10,075 nucleotides of DNA, taken from positions 1 through 10,075 of the forward strand of contig CABUPE010000047.1 in the NCBI GenBank assembly GCA_902493515.1, written 5' to 3'. A program made the position numbers and the translations under genes. Origin of the DNA: an uncultured Collinsella sp. GTDB lineage: Bacteria > Actinomycetota > Coriobacteriia > Coriobacteriales > Coriobacteriaceae. The notes beneath the pieces were generated by a model. The model made no database searches. It was not told the DNA's origin and worked only from the letters and a program-made list of their open reading frames with translations. Each line of letters begins with the position of its first letter. Positions within the stretch are counted from its first letter, which is position 1. This document shows positions 6,190-10,075 of the stretch, piece by piece.

Positions 6190-6195
6190 AAGGAG
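6190..6195 (+). promoter_or_regulatory. Ribosome-binding site deciding the argJ start
   Basis: AAGGAG lies 11 bases before the ATG at 6207 but only two bases before the in-frame GTG at 6198, which is too close. The ATG is preferred. The site begins six bases after the T-rich tail of the argC-argJ hairpin. Confidence 0.55.
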
Positions 6196-6206
6196 TCGTG
6201 GGGACG

Positions 6207-7475
6207 ATGAATACCGACCTGATTGATATCAAGATTCGCGCCGTCGAGGGTGGCGTTACGGCAGCGGCTGGCTTTAAGGCCACAGGCATCCACGCTGGGT
6301 TCCGCAAGAACCCCGAGCGTCTGGATTACGCGCTCGTCGTGCCCGATAAACCCTGTCCTGGTGCCGGCGTGTTTACCACCAATCGCTTTTGCGCGGCGCC
6401 CGTGCAGGTGAGCCGTGCCAACCTGGGCGGTGCCGACAAGGGCTACGGAATCATCGCCGGCGTTTCGGTCAACTCTGGCAATGCCAACGCCGCCACGGGT
6501 GAGACCGGCCTTGCCTGCGCGCGCGAGACGTGCAACATCGCATCACAGGTCATTGGCTGCGAACCCCAGCAGATCCTAGTTGCATCCACAGGCGTGATTG
6601 GACAGATTCTGCCGATCGACACGTTTGAGACGGCCGTTCCGTCCGCCTACGAGGCGCTCTCTGCCCATGGCGGTGCCGATGCAGCCCGTGCCATCATGAC
6701 GACAGATACACACTCCAAGGAGTATGCCGTTCGCTATCGCAGTGAGGCTGCGGGGCATGCGGGCAACGCTTATACGGTGGGCGGCATGTGCAAGGGTTCG
6801 GGCATGATCATGCCCAATATGGCCACCATGATCGCGGTCATTACCACCGATGCCCCCGTCGAGCCAGCAGCGCTCCACACCCTACTGCTCTCGACCGTTA
6901 AACAGACCTTCAATAAGGTGACGGTCGATTCCGACACCTCGACCAACGACACCTGCATCATGCTTGCTTCTGGCGCTGCTGCCGCAGATGCCGAGGCCAT
7001 CGTCGAGGGCACTGACGCCTTTGACGAGTTGGCCTTTGCCGTGCACGAGGTGTGCGAGAGCCTGGCGCGCAACATCGCGGCCGATGGCGAGGGTGCGTCA
7101 AAGCTCGTGACGGTTAACATTACCGGCGCCGCCAACGACGAGGAAGCCGATATCGCCGCCCGTGCCGTCGCCAACTCGCCGCTCGTCAAGACCTGCATCG
7201 CCGGCCACGACTGCAACTGGGGCCGCGTTGCCATGGCGCTCGGCAAGTGCGGCGTGAAGTTTAATCAGGAAGACGTTTCCATCGACATGATGGGCATGCC
7301 TGTCTGTCGCGACGGTCTGACTGTTCCCTTTGACGAGGACGAGGCTCTGCGACGTTTTGAGGCGCCCGAGATCGTGATCTCGGCCGACCTGGGCGCAGGC
7401 GACGCGGCAACGACCGTGTGGACCTGCGACCTCACGCACGAGTACATCTCCATCAACGGCGACTACCGTTCCTAG
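6207..7475 (+). CDS. argJ: Glutamate N-acetyltransferase / ornithine acetyltransferase
   Basis: ArgJ moves the acetyl group from N-acetylornithine to glutamate, giving ornithine and regenerating N-acetylglutamate. Some members also use acetyl-CoA, which cannot be judged here. The 422 residues match the family. The precursor is expected to cut itself before Thr207 in the PNMATM motif (203-208), which becomes the nucleophile of the beta chain. The preceding KGSGMIM (196-202), the oxyanion-hole segment ASTGVIG (126-132), DSDTSTND (241-248), HDCNWGR (334-340) and the C-terminal NGDYRS (417-422) are all present. This indicates the acetyl-recycling pathway; argA and argE are not in the window. The gap after argC is 134 bases and holds a terminator-like hairpin, so argJ may have its own level of expression. 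Confidence 0.97.
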   Translation: MNTDLIDIKIRAVEGGVTAAAGFKATGIHAGFRKNPERLDYALVVPDKPCPGAGVFTTNRFCAAPVQVSRANLGGADKGYGIIAGVSVNSGNANAATGETGLACARETCNIASQVIGCEPQQILVASTGVIGQILPIDTFETAVPSAYEALSAHGGADAARAIMTTDTHSKEYAVRYRSEAAGHAGNAYTVGGMCKGSGMIMPNMATMIAVITTDAPVEPAALHTLLLSTVKQTFNKVTVDSDTSTNDTCIMLASGAAAADAEAIVEGTDAFDELAFAVHEVCESLARNIAADGEGASKLVTVNITGAANDEEADIAARAVANSPLVKTCIAGHDCNWGRVAMALGKCGVKFNQEDVSIDMMGMPVCRDGLTVPFDEDEALRRFEAPEIVISADLGAGDAATTVWTCDLTHEYISINGDYRS

Positions 7476-7556
7476 ATTCCAGGCGCGCTGCGCATCTTGC
7501 CGCGATTGCGGACAGTGGAGCACGGCGCGATAACGATACGAAAGACGAGGCAGATT

Positions 7557-8537
7557 ATGAAATTCGCACGCGATTGTCGTTCGAGCGAATCCAACGAAGC
7601 AACCGCGCAGCTGCTGTTCGAAGCACTGCCGTGGATTAAAAACCTGACCGGCAAGACGGTCGTTATCAAGTATGGCGGAGCCGCCATGGTCGATGAGCAA
7701 CTGCGCCGCGACGTGATGAGTGACATCGTTTTGCTCAAGATCATCGGCATGCGCCCCGTCATCGTGCATGGCGGCGGCAAGGCCATCAACGAGGCGCTGA
7801 GCCATTACGATATTCCCGTCGAATTTAAGAACGGGCAGCGCGTGACTACGCCGGCGACCATGGATATCGTGCGCGAGGTGCTGGGCGGCAAGGTTAACCA
7901 GGAGCTGGTAGCTGCCATCAACCACCACGGCAACCTGGCCGTAGGCGTGTCGGGCAGCGATGCCGGCACGCTCATCGCCGAGCCGCTCGACCCCGAACTC
8001 GGTCGCGTGGGCAAAGTGACGCACGTCAACACCGACTATATCGAGCGCTTACTCGATAGCGAGTACATCCCCGTCATCGCTACCGTCGCGGCGGGGGAGG
8101 ACGGCGGTTTCTTCAACATCAATGCCGATACCGCCGCCGGTGCCGTCGCGGCAGCGCTTCACGCGCATAAGGCGATCTTTTTGACCGACGTCGATGGCCT
8201 GTACAAGGACTTTAGCGATAAGGATTCGCTTATCTCTAACCTAACGCTCGACGAGGTTAACGAGATGCTCTACGGTGGCGAGGTCGATAAGGGCATGATT
8301 CCCAAGCTGCGTGCGGCCGTCGATGCGCTTGCCGGCGGCGTATTTCGTGCCCACATCATTAACGGTACCACGCCGCATTCGCTGCTCCTGGAGCTGCTGA
8401 CCGATGCCGGCGTCGGCACCGTGATCCATTCCACCGAGACGGCCTACGAGTTCGATACGCATCCGCACCCGCTTTCGACCTTTGCGGCGCGCCTGACCGA
8501 GAACCTCGACGAGGTCGAGAAGCTTCAAACGGTCTAG
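7557..8537 (+). CDS. argB: Acetylglutamate kinase
   Basis: ArgB phosphorylates N-acetylglutamate with ATP, normally the feedback-controlled step in pathways that use ArgJ. Amino-acid-kinase motifs are intact: KYGGAAM at 38-44 with Lys38, HGGGK at 71-75, the substrate-site NGQRVT at 92-97 with Arg95, NINAD at 187-191 with Asp191, and DKGMIPK at 244-250 with Lys245. Residues 13-33 (EATAQLLFEALPWIKNLTGKT) match the extra N-terminal helix of arginine-inhibited hexameric kinases, so arginine feedback is likely (inference). The protein has 326 residues, against about 290-300 usually; the surplus is a C-terminal tail from about 292. GAGG (7547-7550) six bases before the ATG supports this start over an upstream TTG at 7497. 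The 81-base gap after argJ holds no clear promoter or terminator. Confidence 0.97.
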   Translation: MKFARDCRSSESNEATAQLLFEALPWIKNLTGKTVVIKYGGAAMVDEQLRRDVMSDIVLLKIIGMRPVIVHGGGKAINEALSHYDIPVEFKNGQRVTTPATMDIVREVLGGKVNQELVAAINHHGNLAVGVSGSDAGTLIAEPLDPELGRVGKVTHVNTDYIERLLDSEYIPVIATVAAGEDGGFFNINADTAAGAVAAALHAHKAIFLTDVDGLYKDFSDKDSLISNLTLDEVNEMLYGGEVDKGMIPKLRAAVDALAGGVFRAHIINGTTPHSLLLELLTDAGVGTVIHSTETAYEFDTHPHPLSTFAARLTENLDEVEKLQTV

Positions 8538-8605
8538 CCGGCTCAAAATTGCTACGCCATTACGCCCAAACTCCGCGCTATCTGGCGCTTAACGAAAGGT
8601 ATCTC

Positions 8606-9889
8606 ATGTCACTTGCAGCACAACAATCGCTCGAATCCCACTACGTCATGCACACCTTTGGCCGTTCGCCGGTCGAGTTTGTCGAAGGCCACGGCATGAA
8701 GCTCACCGGCGACGATGGTCGTGAGTATCTCGACTTTCTCGCTGGTATTGGCGTGTGTAGTCTCGGTCACGGCAATCCCGCGGTGCTCTCTGCGCTTGAG
8801 TCGCAGACCAAAAAGCTTCTGCATGTGTCTAACTACTTCTACATCGACCAGCGTGGCCAGGTCGCGGCGCTGCTGTCCAAGCTCGCTAACGATGATGCGG
8901 ATGGTGCGCGCGTGCTTGCCGACGCGATTGCCGCTGGCGACGAGACCACGGCGGCGGCACTTGGCGCTCCGGCTGCGGGCGAGCAGGTGTGGGAGACGTT
9001 CTTTGCCAATTCCGGTGCCGAGGCCAACGAGGGCTCCATGAAGCTCGCACGTCTGTACGCCAAGCGTGCTGGCAACGGTGGCAACACCATCGTGTGCATG
9101 CGCGGCGGTTTTCACGGCCGTACGCTCGAGACCATTGCGGCCACCATGCAGGATTGGCTACAGGACAGCTTCCGCCCGCTGCCGGGTGGCTTTGTGGCCT
9201 GCACACCCAACGATGTAGATGAACTGCGCGTAATCTTTAAGCAGTTGGGCAGTGAAATCTGTGCCGTGATGCTAGAGCCGATTCAGGGCGAGAGCGGTGT
9301 GCACCCCATGACTGAGGAGTTTATGGCTACGGCGCGCGACTTGGCGCACGAGGTCGGTGCCGTGCTTATCGCCGATGAGGTCCAGTGCGGTATCTTCCGC
9401 TCCGGCAAGCCGTTCGCGTTCCAGACATATGGCGTGGAGCCCGACATTATGAGCCTTGCCAAGGGCATTGCCGACGGCGTGCCTATGGGTGCCGTGGTGG
9501 CAAAGAAGGAAATCGCTGGCGTCTTTAAGCCCGGCGATCATGGTTCGACCTTCGGTGGTAGCTGCTTGGCCATCGCGGCGTGTGCCGCGACGCTCTCCGC
9601 GCTTGTGCGCGGCGATTATGCCGAGCATACTGCCAAGGTTGGCGCCTATATGGAGCAGGCGCTGGCTAAGCTTCCGCATGTGGTAGAGGTGCGTGGTCGC
9701 GGCCTGATGCTTGGCTGCGATCTGGATGATGCCGCGGGTGATGCACACGACGTTGTGGCCCGTGCATTGGGGGCTGGTGCCGTAATCAACGCCACAGGTG
9801 CACATACGCTGCGTTTCCTGCCGCCACTCGTCTGCGAGGAAGCCGACGTGGACAGTCTGATCGAGATCCTGTCGGATGTCTTGGGCTAA
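8606..9889 (+). CDS. argD: Acetylornithine aminotransferase
   Basis: This PLP enzyme transfers an amino group from glutamate to N-acetylglutamate semialdehyde, making N-acetylornithine. Class-III aminotransferase motifs are complete: GIGVCSLGHGNP (47-58), NSGAEANE (135-142), GGFHGRT (167-173), EPIQGE (224-229), ADEVQ (256-260) with Asp257 for the PLP nitrogen, the PLP lysine Lys286 in SLAKGI, HGSTFGG (312-318) and RFLPPL (403-408). At 427 residues it is about 25-30 longer than usual. The excess lies at about 96-126, an Ala/Asp-rich insertion just before the strand leading into NSGAEANE. GAAAGG (8594-8599) lies six bases before the ATG. An upstream TTG at 8549 has no such support. The gap from argB is 68 bases. 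Members of this family can also act on succinyldiaminopimelate or ornithine, but the context favours arginine. Confidence 0.96.
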   Translation: MSLAAQQSLESHYVMHTFGRSPVEFVEGHGMKLTGDDGREYLDFLAGIGVCSLGHGNPAVLSALESQTKKLLHVSNYFYIDQRGQVAALLSKLANDDADGARVLADAIAAGDETTAAALGAPAAGEQVWETFFANSGAEANEGSMKLARLYAKRAGNGGNTIVCMRGGFHGRTLETIAATMQDWLQDSFRPLPGGFVACTPNDVDELRVIFKQLGSEICAVMLEPIQGESGVHPMTEEFMATARDLAHEVGAVLIADEVQCGIFRSGKPFAFQTYGVEPDIMSLAKGIADGVPMGAVVAKKEIAGVFKPGDHGSTFGGSCLAIAACAATLSALVRGDYAEHTAKVGAYMEQALAKLPHVVEVRGRGLMLGCDLDDAAGDAHDVVARALGAGAVINATGAHTLRFLPPLVCEEADVDSLIEILSDVLG

Positions 9890-9979
9890 CGCGACGCAAT
9901 AACTCAATTTGGACCGGGTTCCGGACTGCGGACGTGCCCTATGCGGCATGATTCGGTAGCGCACAGAGATGTGGTGTAA

Positions 9980-10018
9980 GAGGCGGGGCATGCCCCGCCT
10001 CCGCCCTTTCAAGAAAGG
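9980..10018. terminator. Palindrome and second hairpin after argD (possible transcript end)
   Basis: GAGGCGGGGCA and TGCCCCGCCTC form a 22-base perfect palindrome at 9980-10001, which could fold as a nine-pair GC-rich stem with a CATG loop. CCTTTC (10005-10010) and GAAAGG (10013-10018) follow with a two-base loop. There is no long T-run, so a standard intrinsic terminator is not certain. Upstream, GTGCCCTA (9934-9941) and TAGCGCAC (9957-9964) form a further imperfect hairpin. I see nothing else I can name in 9890-10075. Confidence 0.35.
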
Positions 10019-10075
10019 ACGGGGACACCGCCTAGAATTCGTCGTTGGAGTAATGAAGGTGACGAATGGAAGGAA

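Noticed and set aside
6073..6206. T-box or ARG-box element in the argC-argJ gap
   Set aside because: No T-box consensus and no TGCAT-type inverted repeat were found; only the long hairpin with a T-rich tail is supported.
8549..8605. TTG start 19 codons upstream for argD
   Set aside because: There is no ribosome-binding signal, whereas GAAAGG is well spaced before the ATG at 8606.
10053..10075. Possible start of another gene at the right edge (ATG at 10053 or 10066)
   Set aside because: GGAG lies only two bases before the first ATG, and the GGAAGGAA at 10068-10075 looks more like a ribosome-binding site for a start beyond the window. Too little sequence to decide.

Overview
The window reads as a chromosomal segment of a GC-rich (roughly 60 % by eye) actinobacterium. 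The style is that of the Coriobacteriia, close to Collinsella: codons mostly end in G or C, spacing is compact, and both ATPases of an energy-coupling-factor (ECF) transporter are fused in one chain. The taxonomic guess is inference. Every confidently called gene lies on the + strand. I see no mobile element, CRISPR array, tRNA or rRNA.

Left part (1-510): no confident gene. There is a possible N-terminal fragment of a divergent gene at the left edge, a perfect hairpin at 184-204, a plausible promoter at 282-309, and a clear FMN riboswitch (RFN element) at about 316-501.

Riboflavin uptake operon (511-3802): three overlapping genes encode a complete ECF vitamin transporter. They are the substrate-binding S component (RibU), one 634-residue protein carrying EcfA1-like and EcfA2-like ATPase domains in tandem, and the EcfT transmembrane coupling protein. 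The riboswitch covers the ribosome-binding region of ribU, so high FMN should shut off riboflavin import. Directly downstream (3833-4744) are two related small proteins of the pyridoxamine-phosphate-oxidase-like FMN-binding split-barrel family, apparently an old tandem duplication.

Arginine block (4745-9889): a 257-base gap holds an 11-bp inverted repeat and two ARG-box-like sites whose centres are 21 bp apart, overlying a candidate promoter. It leads into argC, argJ, argB and argD. These convert N-acetylglutamate to N-acetylornithine and recycle the acetyl group through ArgJ. ArgB has the N-terminal helix segment associated with arginine-inhibited kinases and an unusual C-terminal tail. ArgD carries an insertion of about 30 residues. 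A long hairpin followed by a T-rich run separates argC from argJ.

Right edge (9890-10075): no gene can be called. A 22-base perfect palindrome and a second short hairpin may mark the end of the transcript. A purine-rich stretch at the very end could be the ribosome-binding site of a gene starting just outside.

Most of the window is well-understood metabolism. I found no convincing new system. The points most worth a second look are in the control regions and in family-specific insertions and tails.
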